Positions 24,487-33,861 of a stretch of 64,000 nucleotides of DNA are shown in pieces (within the stretch, counting starts at the first letter, position 1; each line of letters opens with the position of its first letter). The notes below the pieces were generated by a model. That model was given only the letters and a program-made list of their open reading frames with translations, did not search any database and had not been told where the DNA came from. Both the position numbers and the translations under genes were made by a program. The stretch is from Fibrella aestuarina BUZ 2 (GTDB lineage: Bacteria > Bacteroidota > Bacteroidia > Cytophagales > Spirosomataceae): the NCBI RefSeq assembly GCF_000331105.1, contig NC_020054.1, positions 2,512,813 to 2,576,812 on the forward strand. Reading direction: 5' to 3'.

Positions 24487-26856
24487 TTACCGCAACAGCA
24501 TAAGTTTACCCCGCAAGGGCGGAAAGAGGGGCGAATACCGGATGACGTAGGTATACACGCCGCCGGGCAACTCAACGCCATCGAGCCGCCCGTCGAAGCG
24601 GGGTTGATCGGCGCCGCTGCCGTGAAAAATGGCCGAGCCCCAGCGGTTGAAGACCGTCACGTCGAGGTCGGGGAAGGCGGCGGCATTGACGATTTCCCAT
24701 TGGTCGTTGTCGCCATCGCCGTTGGGTGTAAAGGCATCCGGGGCATAGAGCCGGTCGACCACGTCGATCTCGATGGTGGCGGTGGCCGTGCAGCTACCGG
24801 CATTGGCTACCCAAAGTGTGTAGGCAATGGGCTGCCGGATATCGTCGATCTGCGCGTTGGCCACCTGCGCGTCCCGCAGCCAATCGGCGGGCGACCACAG
24901 AAATTGCGTGGGGTCGCCGGTTAAGCCCGGTTGTAGCGTAAACGAGTTGCCCCGGAACGTCAGCATCTGTTCGGGCAGATCGATCGTCGGGATGGGATAC
25001 ACGATGGCCGTCTGCGACGTGGTCACCGCCACGCACTCGGGGGCGGGGCGCAGGCTGTAGGTGATCGTATGCTGCCCTACGCCCGCCGCCGCCGGGTTGA
25101 ACTGCGACCCGGTGACGCCCGGTCCGGCAAACGTACCGCTGAGGGGTTGGCCGATCAGCGTTTGCGCGGCGGCCACCGTGCCGCACATCGGCGGAAGCAC
25201 GTCGAGCGCGGGCGCAACGGGTGGAACGGCACTCAGCGTGAGCGGTGGCGACGTACCCGTACAACCGTTGGCATCGGTGGCCGTCAGGCTGAACGTACCC
25301 ACCGCGCTGGTACTGTGGGTGCTGCCCGTTTCGCCCGCAAGCAACTGCCCATTGGCCGTCCATTTGTACTGGATGCCGCCATCGGCCAGCAAGTCGAGGC
25401 TGCCGCTGGGGCAGATACGGTTGAAGCCACTCGCCGACAGCAGGGTTGCCACCACCGCCGGGGCGCGGGTAAGCTGCCGGGGCTCGCTAAGCACGGAACA
25501 GCCCAGCGTGAGGTGGGTGAGCCGGGCCTGGTACGTACCTGGCTGGCTAACGAGCAGTTCGTCGGCGATGGCCCCCGGTACTACCTGCCCATTGACCAGC
25601 CATTGATAGCCCATGTCGGGGAGCGTCGAAACCGTCATCGTTACGGATCCGTCGGTCGCGCACAGCTGTCCTTTAGCCGTCAGTGTCGGCGTGGTGTTCA
25701 TCGAATTAATGGTCAGGCTCTGGGTGCCGCCGGCCTGCGTGCAGGTGTTTTTGAGCGACACCTGCACTGTATACACGCCCTGATCGTTCACGGTCAGCTC
25801 GCTGTTGGTCGCGCCGGGCATATTCAGGCCGTCGCGTTGCCACTGGTAATTCCAGGTTGGGTCGTTGGTGACCACGAGCGTGGCCGATTCGCCGGGGCAA
25901 AGCGTGGTTTTGGTCGCCGTAACGGGCAGGCCTTTGATCTGCGCCGTGGGGGTGGGTGTTTGGGTAGGGGGGCAGTCGACCACCAGAAACTGGAAATCGC
26001 GCCGCACTTCGCCGATCTTTTGCCCGCCCCGGTATTCTTCCACCAGCACGGCGAAAACAAACAGTCCCGTTTTGGTCGGCGTTACCGACAGTTGACCCGT
26101 TGCCCGATCGACCGAAAGCGACGGGCTCCCCGGAATGGCGTTGTCGGCCGAGTACCCTGACCCGAAACTAACCGATGGGTAGGGGCCCGCCGAAACGCCG
26201 TTATTGCTGTTGGTGCGCTGATTCAGCGGCGTAATCATGCTGTAACGCAGCTCATCGCCGTCGGGGTCGGTGCCACCAAACGGGAACGTGAACGGGTTGT
26301 TGAGACATAGGTATTCGCCGTTGACCGGCGCAAACGACGGCGACGAGTTATTGCCAAATTTGCCCGTTGTGCTGAGCGCCGGAAATTCAAGGTAAAACGT
26401 AAAGCCCGTGTTCAGCGGATTCACGAGATTATCGACGCTGCCGTTGCGGTTGCGGGTCTGGTAGGCGATGTAGTAGCCCTGCGAGTCGTTGTACTGCGCT
26501 GGCGACAGCTGAAGGTCGGCGACAAACGTGGCCGAGATGAAATTCAGGTTTCGCTGGCTGGCGCAGAAGGCGTTGGCGTACACGATCGGGCTGCGCTTGA
26601 CCGTCCCCGTTTCGTAGGCGATAAACTGCGTCATCTGCACGTTGTCGCGCTTCCGATAAATGCCGATAGCCCCGTTGGAAACGGCCGCGGCCCGGTTGTT
26701 ATTCTCGAAATAGTTGGTAACCGTAACGATGAAATGACCGGGTTGGTCGCCCACCGCCCGCATCTCCAGATGGCCGCCCACCAGGTGCGTGGCCGACGTA
26801 AACCGGGGGCACAACAGACCAATCAACAGAAAGAGTGCGTAAAACGTACAGCGCAT
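24487..26856 (-). CDS. Large secreted protein with gliding-motility-type C-terminal domain (T9SS substrate)
   Basis: A 789-aa secreted protein. The signal peptide MRCTFYALFLLIGLLCPRFTSA is followed by THLVGGHLEMRAVGD, the usual N-terminus of these proteins. The centre has GGTDPDGDELRYSMITPL and a run of Ig/PKD-like repeats with a Cys every ~80 residues (TTLCPGESATLVV, GQLCATDGSVTMTV, NRICPSGSLDLLA). The C-terminus is the CHU_C type: YAPDAFTPNGDGDNDQWEI, VFNRWGSAIFHG, PGGVYTYVIRYS. That domain directs export by the type IX system and surface attachment. A role in adhesion or gliding is inferred. Confidence 0.88.
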   Translation of the reverse strand: MRCTFYALFLLIGLLCPRFTSATHLVGGHLEMRAVGDQPGHFIVTVTNYFENNNRAAAVSNGAIGIYRKRDNVQMTQFIAYETGTVKRSPIVYANAFCASQRNLNFISATFVADLQLSPAQYNDSQGYYIAYQTRNRNGSVDNLVNPLNTGFTFYLEFPALSTTGKFGNNSSPSFAPVNGEYLCLNNPFTFPFGGTDPDGDELRYSMITPLNQRTNSNNGVSAGPYPSVSFGSGYSADNAIPGSPSLSVDRATGQLSVTPTKTGLFVFAVLVEEYRGGQKIGEVRRDFQFLVVDCPPTQTPTPTAQIKGLPVTATKTTLCPGESATLVVTNDPTWNYQWQRDGLNMPGATNSELTVNDQGVYTVQVSLKNTCTQAGGTQSLTINSMNTTPTLTAKGQLCATDGSVTMTVSTLPDMGYQWLVNGQVVPGAIADELLVSQPGTYQARLTHLTLGCSVLSEPRQLTRAPAVVATLLSASGFNRICPSGSLDLLADGGIQYKWTANGQLLAGETGSTHSTSAVGTFSLTATDANGCTGTSPPLTLSAVPPVAPALDVLPPMCGTVAAAQTLIGQPLSGTFAGPGVTGSQFNPAAAGVGQHTITYSLRPAPECVAVTTSQTAIVYPIPTIDLPEQMLTFRGNSFTLQPGLTGDPTQFLWSPADWLRDAQVANAQIDDIRQPIAYTLWVANAGSCTATATIEIDVVDRLYAPDAFTPNGDGDNDQWEIVNAAAFPDLDVTVFNRWGSAIFHGSGADQPRFDGRLDGVELPGGVYTYVIRYSPLFPPLRGKLMLLR

Positions 26857-27007
26857 AGCGTAGGGGTTACTGGAATGACGTAGGAAAGCGATCCCGGCTC
26901 TCAGATGAACCGGTTGTCAATCAAGAGAATACGGCGATGGGTGGCGTACGGTTTACTGCGTCAAGATACGCAGAAAGCAAACCAATGGTTGCGGTCATTC
27001 TACTAGA

Positions 27008-27046
27008 AAAAGGGGCCGCACCAATCGAATTGGTGCGGCCCCTTTT
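27008..27046. terminator. 18-bp perfect hairpin after the outer-membrane barrel gene
   Basis: Arms 27008-27025 and 27029-27046 (AAAAGGGGCCGCACCAAT / complement) enclose a 3-nt loop with A and T tracts at the ends. It lies 24 bp past the stop of the minus-strand gene at 27070. Confidence 0.88.
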
Positions 27047-27069
27047 CCGAACGGGCGTATGTGGTTGTT

Positions 27070-29661
27070 CTAGTACTCTTCGCCGTTGCCGTTGCCGCCA
27101 CCCTCGCGGTTGGTACGGCGCTTCTTGGGCTGGAACGTCATCTTGCCGAAGCGGTAGTTGAACGTCAGCTTCACGTTCTGGTTGTAGAGCCGCATCACGC
27201 TCTCCTGCTGCAAGGTGGGCGACGAGAAGGTCGATACCATCTGCACCCCACCGGCAAAGTTTTCGGCGGCGAGGCCAATGCTCCCCTGTTTGTTGGCGAA
27301 GTTGCGCAGTACCCCCACCGAGTACATGTACATGCCGCCCTGCTGCCCCTGTAGCTGAATCCGTGGTCCGCTCACGAAGCCGTTGGCCTGAATGCCCCAT
27401 TTGCCCAGCGACCACTGGCTGGTCAGGCGGCCGCTCAGGATCGTACCGGCATTCTCGCGGGTTTCCGACCGACCGCTGGCGTCGGTTACCTGACCCCGCA
27501 TGAGGCGGTAATACAGGTCGACGCCACCGTTGATGCTCCACTTCGGCGTCAGCTGCACGTTGCCAAACACGTTGGTGCCGATCGTCCGCTCGAAGCCGAT
27601 GTTGGCAAACGTCGTGATGATGGCCCCCGGCACCGAATCCGACGCGATACGTACCTGCGTGATTTCGTTGTTGGTCTGGCGGCCAAACACGCTCCAGTTC
27701 AGGTACACCTTCTTCACCGTCGTGCTGAGGCTCAGCTCCACGTTGTCGGTCAGTTCGGGGCTGAGGTAGGGGTTCCCCTTCGTGATGTTCAACGGGTTGG
27801 AGGCGTTTACGTTGGGGTTCAGCATTTGTAGGAAAGGCCGTTGAATACGCCGGTTATACGCCGCCTTGAGCGTGGTGGTCTGGCTCAGTTGCTTCGACAG
27901 GTTGACGCTGGGTACCAGGTTGCCGTAGTCGGGGATACCCAGTGACTTGCCGTCGGTGCCGAAAGCCGAGATGCCCGTGTGTTCGTAACGTACCCCCGCT
28001 TTCAGGGTGTATTTGCTGCGGCTGGCGTAGGTATACGACACGTACCCAGCCTGAATACCCTGCTGGTAGTCGAGCGAACCCGACGGGCTGTTCAGGTCAG
28101 GTACAAACAGGTCGCTGTTGCCGGTTGCGGCCAGGTACTCAAACTGGCTGTTTACCTGCCGGTTGATGGCCTTACCGCCCACTTCGAGCAACTGCCGGCT
28201 GCCCAGCGGCGTCTGGTAATCGGCCTGAAACGTCAGCTCCTGGTTGGTATTGTCGTTGACGTTGCGTTGCCGACGCAGAATCTCGCTCGACGTGCCGCTC
28301 AGCAGGTTGGCCGTGTAGTTGTTATCGACATTGGCGCGGCTCAGTTGCAGCGACAGGCTCAGTTCGGGGCGGGTCTGGTTGCCCTCGCCCGAGCCGTAGG
28401 TACGTAGGTAGTCGAGGCTGGCGTCGATGCTGTTAGACAGGTTCTTCTGCTGGATGTCGCGAGTGGTGGGGTTGCCGTTGTATACGTTGTTAAGGTACGT
28501 CTGCGTAAACTGGCTCTGCGACTGAACGAAGTTGCGGGTGCCGTAGCGCACGCTGGCCGAGAGCGACTCATCTTTCTTTAGGTCGTAATCGGCGCTGAGC
28601 GAATAGGAGCCAAACAGCGGGTTGTCGAAGTTGCTGTTCTGTTGCAGGCTGCGTTGGGTGCCGCCGCCGGGCAGCAACGTCGTCTGGTCGAAGGTCGAGG
28701 AGGCGCGGTTGTACATGTAGCGGCCAAACCCGCCCAGGCTGATGCCCAGTTTCCCTTCGCGGTACGAGCCGTTCAGCCCCAGGTTGGAACCCCGCGTACC
28801 GGCCCCGGCGTCGACGGTCATCGTCATGCCGTGTAGCGTATTTTTCTTCGTAATGATGTTGATAATCCCGGCGGAGCCTTCGGCGTCGTACTTGGCCGAG
28901 GGGCTGGTGATCACCTCCACGCTCTTGATCATATCAGAGGGCAGTTGCTTCAGGGCGTCGGCCACGTTGGCGGCTACGATGGTGCTGGGCTTGTTGTTGA
29001 TCAGCACCCGGATGTTGGTGCTACCCCGCAGGCTCACGTTGCCGTCGAGATCGACCGAGAGTAGTGGCACTTTCCGCAACAAATCGGCGGCATCGCCACC
29101 GCGGGCCGTCAGGTCTTTTTCGGCGTTGAACACCAGCCGGTCTACTTTCTCTTCGATCATGGCCCGCTGCCCCGTCACGGTCACTTCGCCCAGCAGCCGC
29201 ACGTCGGGCGCCAAGGTTACCGTTCCCAGCTTCATATCGGTGTTTTTCTCCAACTGAATCGGTCCGGCGTTGCGCGTCTGGTAGCCGATGAACGAGTACT
29301 GGAGGCGGAACGTACCGGCGGGCAGGTTCTTGAGCGAAAATTTGCCCTGTCCGTCACTGACTCCGCCATCGACGGGTTTGCCGGTGGTGGCGTCGATCAG
29401 CGCGATCGTGGCGTATTCAACGGGCTTACCCGAGGCCGAGTCGGTCAGTATCCCGCCTAGTTTGGCCGAGCCTTTAGGCGCGTTGCTGTCGACGCCCGGC
29501 ACAAATTCTTTTGTTTTCTTGCTGTCCTGCTGCCCCTGTCTGTAGCCGCCCATGCCCGGAGGGCCGCCCATACCGCCGCCCCCGCCGCCGGGAGGGCCAA
29601 ACTGAGCATAAGCCGGTGCCGATAAGGCGACCAACAGGATGAGAGCGGAGAGACGATTCAT
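27070..29661 (-). CDS. TonB-dependent receptor-like outer-membrane barrel (CarboxypepD_reg + OMP_b-brl_3)
   Basis: An 863-aa outer-membrane protein. The start is the ATG before NRLSALILLVALSAPAYA. After the signal peptide there is a Gly/Pro/Met-rich tract (FGPPGGGGGGMGG), then a carboxypeptidase-regulatory-like domain (GGILTDSASGKPVEYATIAL ... FSLKNLPAGTFRLQYSFIGY). A plug-like region follows (GEVTVTGQRAMIEEKVDRLV, LLRKVPLLSVDLDGNVSLRG, GSAGIINIITKK), then a long barrel. It ends KLTFNYRFGKMTFQPKKRRT with a charged tail instead of a terminal Phe. No SusD partner is adjacent, so the substrate is unknown. It belongs to the same broad family as the barrel at 41592-44051. Confidence 0.85.
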   Translation of the reverse strand: MNRLSALILLVALSAPAYAQFGPPGGGGGGMGGPPGMGGYRQGQQDSKKTKEFVPGVDSNAPKGSAKLGGILTDSASGKPVEYATIALIDATTGKPVDGGVSDGQGKFSLKNLPAGTFRLQYSFIGYQTRNAGPIQLEKNTDMKLGTVTLAPDVRLLGEVTVTGQRAMIEEKVDRLVFNAEKDLTARGGDAADLLRKVPLLSVDLDGNVSLRGSTNIRVLINNKPSTIVAANVADALKQLPSDMIKSVEVITSPSAKYDAEGSAGIINIITKKNTLHGMTMTVDAGAGTRGSNLGLNGSYREGKLGISLGGFGRYMYNRASSTFDQTTLLPGGGTQRSLQQNSNFDNPLFGSYSLSADYDLKKDESLSASVRYGTRNFVQSQSQFTQTYLNNVYNGNPTTRDIQQKNLSNSIDASLDYLRTYGSGEGNQTRPELSLSLQLSRANVDNNYTANLLSGTSSEILRRQRNVNDNTNQELTFQADYQTPLGSRQLLEVGGKAINRQVNSQFEYLAATGNSDLFVPDLNSPSGSLDYQQGIQAGYVSYTYASRSKYTLKAGVRYEHTGISAFGTDGKSLGIPDYGNLVPSVNLSKQLSQTTTLKAAYNRRIQRPFLQMLNPNVNASNPLNITKGNPYLSPELTDNVELSLSTTVKKVYLNWSVFGRQTNNEITQVRIASDSVPGAIITTFANIGFERTIGTNVFGNVQLTPKWSINGGVDLYYRLMRGQVTDASGRSETRENAGTILSGRLTSQWSLGKWGIQANGFVSGPRIQLQGQQGGMYMYSVGVLRNFANKQGSIGLAAENFAGGVQMVSTFSSPTLQQESVMRLYNQNVKLTFNYRFGKMTFQPKKRRTNREGGGNGNGEEY

Positions 29662-29887
29662 GGCTAGTGTATTTTTAGTGCTTGTGCCACAAAGGTTTAC
29701 GTGGCTTTTGTAGGAAAAAAATGAGTGTAGCGTTACACCCGAAATGTGTCGATAATCATCAGAAATGCATTTCATCGACACATTATCCCCGTTTATCGGC
29801 GGTGTGCACAAAGACGTGCCAGAAGCCCGTACCTTTCGTTATGTGGTCGGCTCACCACGGATTGGTGGGTCGATAGGGAGATGAATT

Positions 29888-30979
29888 ATGAGAGCAATTG
29901 AACGCTACCAGGGGGCATTGCATACCGTTGGCTGGCTGGTCTTCATCGGCCTGCCATTCCTGACCTTGCCCTCTTTTCTATGGAATCCGCAGGACCTGAT
30001 TAGCATTGGCACCGCACAATTGCTGACGGGCGGCGTGATGATCGTCTTTTTCTATTACAACCTGAATCAGCTGACGCCCGCGCTGCTGTTGCAGCAACAA
30101 CGCCGCCGGTTTGTGCTGGTGCTGCTGGGGGCGCTGGTGACCGTTTGTCTGGTGAAACTGGCCTGTTTTTACGGCCTGCCCCAGGCGCCCCGCCCCTGGG
30201 CCAAGCCCGGCGGCCGCCATAAGCCGTTTGGCCCCTGGCCGGGTGTGCTCAGCGTGAGTTTTTCGTTTAGCTTCATCACCATGCTCAGCTCGCTGATCGC
30301 CCTGAGTCGCCACCACGCCCGCCTGCGCGATCAACAGCAACAGATGGTGATTGGCAAAGTATCGGCCGAACTGGCCATGCTGAAGTTGCAGGTCAGCCCG
30401 CATTTTCTGTTCAACACGCTCAACAACATTCGCTGGCTGGCCCGCCAGAAAGCCGATCAGACCGAAGCGGCGGTGGTGAAGCTTTCGCAGCTGCTGCGGT
30501 ATATGCTCTATCAGGCGCAGCGTGATCGGGTATCACTCACACAGGAAATCGAGCAGTTGCACTACTACATCGATCTGCAACGCATGCGCCTCACCGACCG
30601 TCAGACGGTGACGTTTACCGTGCAGGGGCCCGTCGAAGGGTTGCTGATCGAGCCGTTGCTGTTTATCCCGTTCGTGGAAAATGCGTTTAAATACGGCCTG
30701 CACGGGCAGGAAAAGAGCAGCATCAGCATTCAACTGGCCGTTGATGGGCAACAGCTTACGTTCATCGTCGATAACCCGACGTTTGCGCAGGCAAGCATGT
30801 CGACTGAGGATTCTGGGATTGGGATTACCAACGTGGCGCAACGCCTGACCCTGCATTACCCCGGTCGGCACATCCTGACTTATGGGGAAGACGATGGTCG
30901 TTTCCGGGTGAAACTGGTGCTGGAAGCCGAAGGGTCACCCGCCACCAAAGCCCCGCGTCCCGCGCCGATGAATGTGTGA
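29888..30979 (+). CDS. LytS/YpdA-type sensor histidine kinase
   Basis: A 363-aa membrane kinase with about four predicted helices in the first ~145 residues and a cytoplasmic His_kinase domain. The H box is LQVSPHFLFNTLNNI (phospho-acceptor His), followed by LSQLLRYMLYQ, IDLQRMRL, an N box in FIPFVENAFKYGLHG and a G box in GIGITNVAQRL. This family normally pairs with a LytTR response regulator in the same operon. None is present; the next gene is a small protein of unknown function starting 16 nt after the stop. Its partner must be elsewhere or absent. Confidence 0.88.
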   Translation: MRAIERYQGALHTVGWLVFIGLPFLTLPSFLWNPQDLISIGTAQLLTGGVMIVFFYYNLNQLTPALLLQQQRRRFVLVLLGALVTVCLVKLACFYGLPQAPRPWAKPGGRHKPFGPWPGVLSVSFSFSFITMLSSLIALSRHHARLRDQQQQMVIGKVSAELAMLKLQVSPHFLFNTLNNIRWLARQKADQTEAAVVKLSQLLRYMLYQAQRDRVSLTQEIEQLHYYIDLQRMRLTDRQTVTFTVQGPVEGLLIEPLLFIPFVENAFKYGLHGQEKSSISIQLAVDGQQLTFIVDNPTFAQASMSTEDSGIGITNVAQRLTLHYPGRHILTYGEDDGRFRVKLVLEAEGSPATKAPRPAPMNV

Positions 30980-30995
30980 CGGGCCAACTCCTTCT

Positions 30996-31403
30996 ATGCT
31001 TCCCGACGATATTGAATGGCCCATCTGGCCGTTGGTGGAGGCGCTGACCCAAACGGGACTGGTGCAGACGTTTTCCAGCTGCGCGGGTCATTTCGAGCCG
31101 ACGGAACAACGCCTCCGCGACCGCAACCACGCCGAAGTGCGCTTTATGCCAGCCGCCAACGTACCTGAGGCTTCCGTAGAGGTGGCATTGGGGCAATGGC
31201 TGGCGCGGTTCAAAGCCCGGCATGGCCTGATGCCCGTGACGGCCGTTGGGTACAAACTCTTCACCCCACTAGATGCGGAAACGGTTGAACAGACGTTCGT
31301 ACTCGAACTACGTCCGTTCAACCGTTTCGATCAACCCGCTACCAAACGTGCCGACATCGATAGGGCCATTGGGCAGTTGGTAGGGGTAATTGGTGGTCAT
31401 TAG
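30996..31403 (+). CDS. Small protein of unknown function behind the histidine kinase
   Basis: A 135-aa soluble protein (LPDDIEWPIWPLVEALTQTG, then VQTFSSCAGHFEP, AEVRFMPA, TFVLELRPFNRF). The FSSCAGHF motif faintly recalls the SSCxGR loop of TYW3-like proteins, but the rest does not support that. I used the ATG 16 nt after the kinase stop; another in-frame ATG at 30972 overlaps the kinase stop (ATGTGTGA) and would give translational coupling. It lies in the place normally held by a LytTR regulator. No function is assigned. Confidence 0.6.
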   Translation: MLPDDIEWPIWPLVEALTQTGLVQTFSSCAGHFEPTEQRLRDRNHAEVRFMPAANVPEASVEVALGQWLARFKARHGLMPVTAVGYKLFTPLDAETVEQTFVLELRPFNRFDQPATKRADIDRAIGQLVGVIGGH

Positions 31404-31411
31404 GCTTCGCC

Positions 31412-31480
31412 GTCATTGATGGTCATTCGTTGTACAAAACAATTAATGACAACGAATGACCATCAATGACCATCAATGAC
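31412..31480. repeat. 22-bp perfect inverted repeat with a 10-bp tandem unit
   Basis: Arms 31412-31433 (GTCATTGATGGTCATTCGTTGT) and 31449-31470 are exact complements. The unit CATCAATGAC is then repeated at 31471-31480. It separates two convergent genes and probably terminates both. Confidence 0.75.
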
Positions 31481-31491
31481 AATGCCCCCCA

Positions 31492-32367
31492 TTAAATCTT
31501 CAGCACCTTCATGTAATCGGCGTCGATCTGCATGCTGGCCATCGGCGACTGCGGGTATTCTTCCTGCTCAACCAGAAAATGCTTCATACCGCTTTTCTTA
31601 GCCTGTTTCAGAATCGCTTTGTAGTTGACGACGCCCTTACCCAGGTTCTGCTGCACCACTTTGCCGTCGGCTTCTTTCTTGTAGTCTTTGATGTGGCACA
31701 ACTCATAGCGTTTGCCATGCTGTTTCAGGTGGTCGACGGCGCTCTGACCGGCTGCTTCGATCCAGCACAGATCGAGTTCAAACATAACGTTGATCGGGTC
31801 GGTGTTGGCGAGCAGGTAATCCTGCGGCAACCGGCCGTCGGGCATGGGGCGGAACGAATAATCGTGGTTGTGGTACCCAAATTTCAGCCCACCATTGCGA
31901 ACGGCTTCGCCCACGCGGTTGAAGCTGTCGGCGACGCGCTTCCAGTCGTCCCAGGTTTTCTGCGGGCCGATGTATGGGCAGAGCATGTAGCTGAGTCCGG
32001 CACCATTGGCCATGTCGATATACTGCTGGAGCTTATCGGCGTCTTTAGCCGCACCCCCAAAGTCGAAGTGGGTACTCACCATCTTCACACCCAGTCCGTT
32101 GAGGAACGATTTCATGGCGGCGGGCTCCATGCCCCACAGGAAACCCTGCTCGCCCTGATAGCTCTCAAACTGCTTATAGCCCATTTTGGCCAGTTGGGTC
32201 ATGATGCCTTTCGGGTCTTTGGGCAGCACATCCCGAACGCTGTAGAGTTGGAGGCCGAAATTACGGATAGTGCCACCGAAGGCATCGGTCAGCGACGAGG
32301 AAAGCGCAAGCGTACCGGCTGAAAAAAGGCCCGCCTGCTTCAGAAAATCACGTCTGTTGGTTTGCAT
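31492..32367 (-). CDS. Exported sugar phosphate isomerase/epimerase-like TIM-barrel protein
   Basis: A 291-aa AP-endonuclease-2/xylose-isomerase-like protein. The N-terminus NRRDFLKQAGLFSAGTLALS is a Tat-like signal (RRDFLK). Barrel motifs include FGLQLYSVRDVLPKDP, MVSTHFDFGG, KFGYHNHDYSF, VMFELDLCWIEAAG, YELCHIKDY and HFLVEQEEYPQ; the acidic and His residues form the usual metal site (E/D/H/E). Such exported homologues are common in Bacteroidota next to Gfo/Idh/MocA oxidoreductases and are thought to act on sugars in the periplasm. Here the nearest such oxidoreductase is ~4 kb away. The substrate is not predictable. Confidence 0.82.
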   Translation of the reverse strand: MQTNRRDFLKQAGLFSAGTLALSSSLTDAFGGTIRNFGLQLYSVRDVLPKDPKGIMTQLAKMGYKQFESYQGEQGFLWGMEPAAMKSFLNGLGVKMVSTHFDFGGAAKDADKLQQYIDMANGAGLSYMLCPYIGPQKTWDDWKRVADSFNRVGEAVRNGGLKFGYHNHDYSFRPMPDGRLPQDYLLANTDPINVMFELDLCWIEAAGQSAVDHLKQHGKRYELCHIKDYKKEADGKVVQQNLGKGVVNYKAILKQAKKSGMKHFLVEQEEYPQSPMASMQIDADYMKVLKI

Positions 32368-32563
32368 GAAACTAAGATTTGAAGCGAAAAGATACAGCGC
32401 CGACCGTTCTAATGAATAGCCTGCCCGCGCTAAACCGGCCCTTAGACACGATTTTTAGCGCAGGATTAATGCCCCGCCCAAACAAATCCCCCATTTGCCG
32501 AAAATTCTGACGTGAAACTGCTGGCCCCGTGCCGACCTTTGCGGTTTGCTTTTCAATCGACGC

Positions 32564-33760
32564 ATGACATTTCCTAAAGTACATCTGCAAAAAGGCCGCG
32601 ATGAGGCAGTACGGCGGTTTCACCCCTGGGTCTTTTCGGGAGCCGTAGCGAAGCGCGACGACGGTATCGACGATGGCGACGTGGTGGAGGTATTCGACAG
32701 CCGTGGCACGTACCTGGGCACCGGGCATTTCCACGATGGTAGCATCCAGGTACGTTTGTTTTCGTTTGCCGCGCATACCAACAGCCAGCCCATCGACCCC
32801 GGCGTGCCGTTCTGGGCGCAGAAACTGGAACGTATCCGGGCCGTGCGGCGTAGCGTCGTGCCCGCTCAAACCAACTGTTACCGGCTGGTGCACGGCGAAG
32901 GCGACGGCTGTTCGGGGCTGATCATCGACATGTACGACGGTGTCGCCGTGTTTCAGGCGCACTCGATCGGGATGCACCGGCACCGGCAGGCCATTTGCGA
33001 GGCCCTGGAGCAGGTGTTTGGTACCGAACTGGTGGCCATTTACGACAAAAGCGCCGAAACCTTGCCCGACCAATACGCGGCGGGGGTACAGAACGGCTAC
33101 CGATTCGGTCGCGCCCAAACACCGCGCCCCGTGCGCGAAAACGGCCACACGTTTCTGGTCGATTGGATAACGGGCCAGAAAACGGGCTTCTTCCTCGATC
33201 AGCGCGATAACCGCCAACTGCTCGCCAGATACGTTGCCGATAAGCGGGTGCTGAACGCCTTCTGCTATTCGGGCGGCTTTTCGGTGTATGCGCTGGCCGC
33301 CGGTGCCACGCTGGTGCATTCGGTCGACGTGTCGCAGAAAGCCATCGACCTCACCAACCAGAACATCGCGGCCAATCCCGGTTTTGCGGGCGAGCACGAG
33401 GCCATCGCCGACGACGTGATGCATTACCTCAAAGCGCACGACCATCAGTATGACGTGGTGGTGCTCGATCCGCCCGCCTACGCCAAGAGCCTGTCGGCGC
33501 GGCACCGGGCGGTGCAGGGCTACAAACGCCTCAACGTGGAAGGGCTGAAGCGGGTCGCGGCGGGTGGTATCCTGTTCACGTTTTCGTGCTCGCAGGTGGT
33601 CGACCGGGAGCTGTTCTACAACACGGTGGTGGCGGCCGCTATCGAAGCCGGGCGGCAGGTGCGGGTGTTGCACCACCTGAGCCAGCCCGCCGACCACCCC
33701 GTGAGCCTGTTTCACCCGGAAGGCGGTTATCTCAAAGGGCTGGTACTGTGGGTTGAATAA
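32564..33760 (+). CDS. rlmI: Class I rRNA (cytosine-C5)-methyltransferase, RlmI family
   Basis: A 398-aa SAM-dependent methyltransferase. The N-terminal PUA domain (VHLQKGRDEAVRRFHPWVFS, DVVEVFDSRGTYLGTGHF) is followed by a linker with YRLVHGEGDGCSGLIIDMY and the catalytic domain: WITGQKTGFFLDQRDNR, VLNAFCYSGGFSVYALAAGA (SAM motif), VVVLDPPAYAKS (motif IV) and FTFSCSQVVD. This order is typical for RlmI, which makes m5C1962 in 23S rRNA. The start was chosen at the ATG before TFPKVHLQKG. It stands alone. The family is clear; the exact target base is inferred. Confidence 0.88.
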   Translation: MTFPKVHLQKGRDEAVRRFHPWVFSGAVAKRDDGIDDGDVVEVFDSRGTYLGTGHFHDGSIQVRLFSFAAHTNSQPIDPGVPFWAQKLERIRAVRRSVVPAQTNCYRLVHGEGDGCSGLIIDMYDGVAVFQAHSIGMHRHRQAICEALEQVFGTELVAIYDKSAETLPDQYAAGVQNGYRFGRAQTPRPVRENGHTFLVDWITGQKTGFFLDQRDNRQLLARYVADKRVLNAFCYSGGFSVYALAAGATLVHSVDVSQKAIDLTNQNIAANPGFAGEHEAIADDVMHYLKAHDHQYDVVVLDPPAYAKSLSARHRAVQGYKRLNVEGLKRVAAGGILFTFSCSQVVDRELFYNTVVAAAIEAGRQVRVLHHLSQPADHPVSLFHPEGGYLKGLVLWVE

Positions 33761-33861
33761 ACAATTTCGACTGTACGGTGTATACTATACGATTTTCACT
33801 GACAGGTCTGCTGCATCGCGTCGGCACCCCGTCGATCGTCTAGTCTACACTGTTCACTCGA

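Noticed and set aside
32372..33715. Open frame of 447 codons on the minus strand
   Set aside because: It overlaps the rlmI gene almost completely; rlmI has all family motifs and this frame has none.
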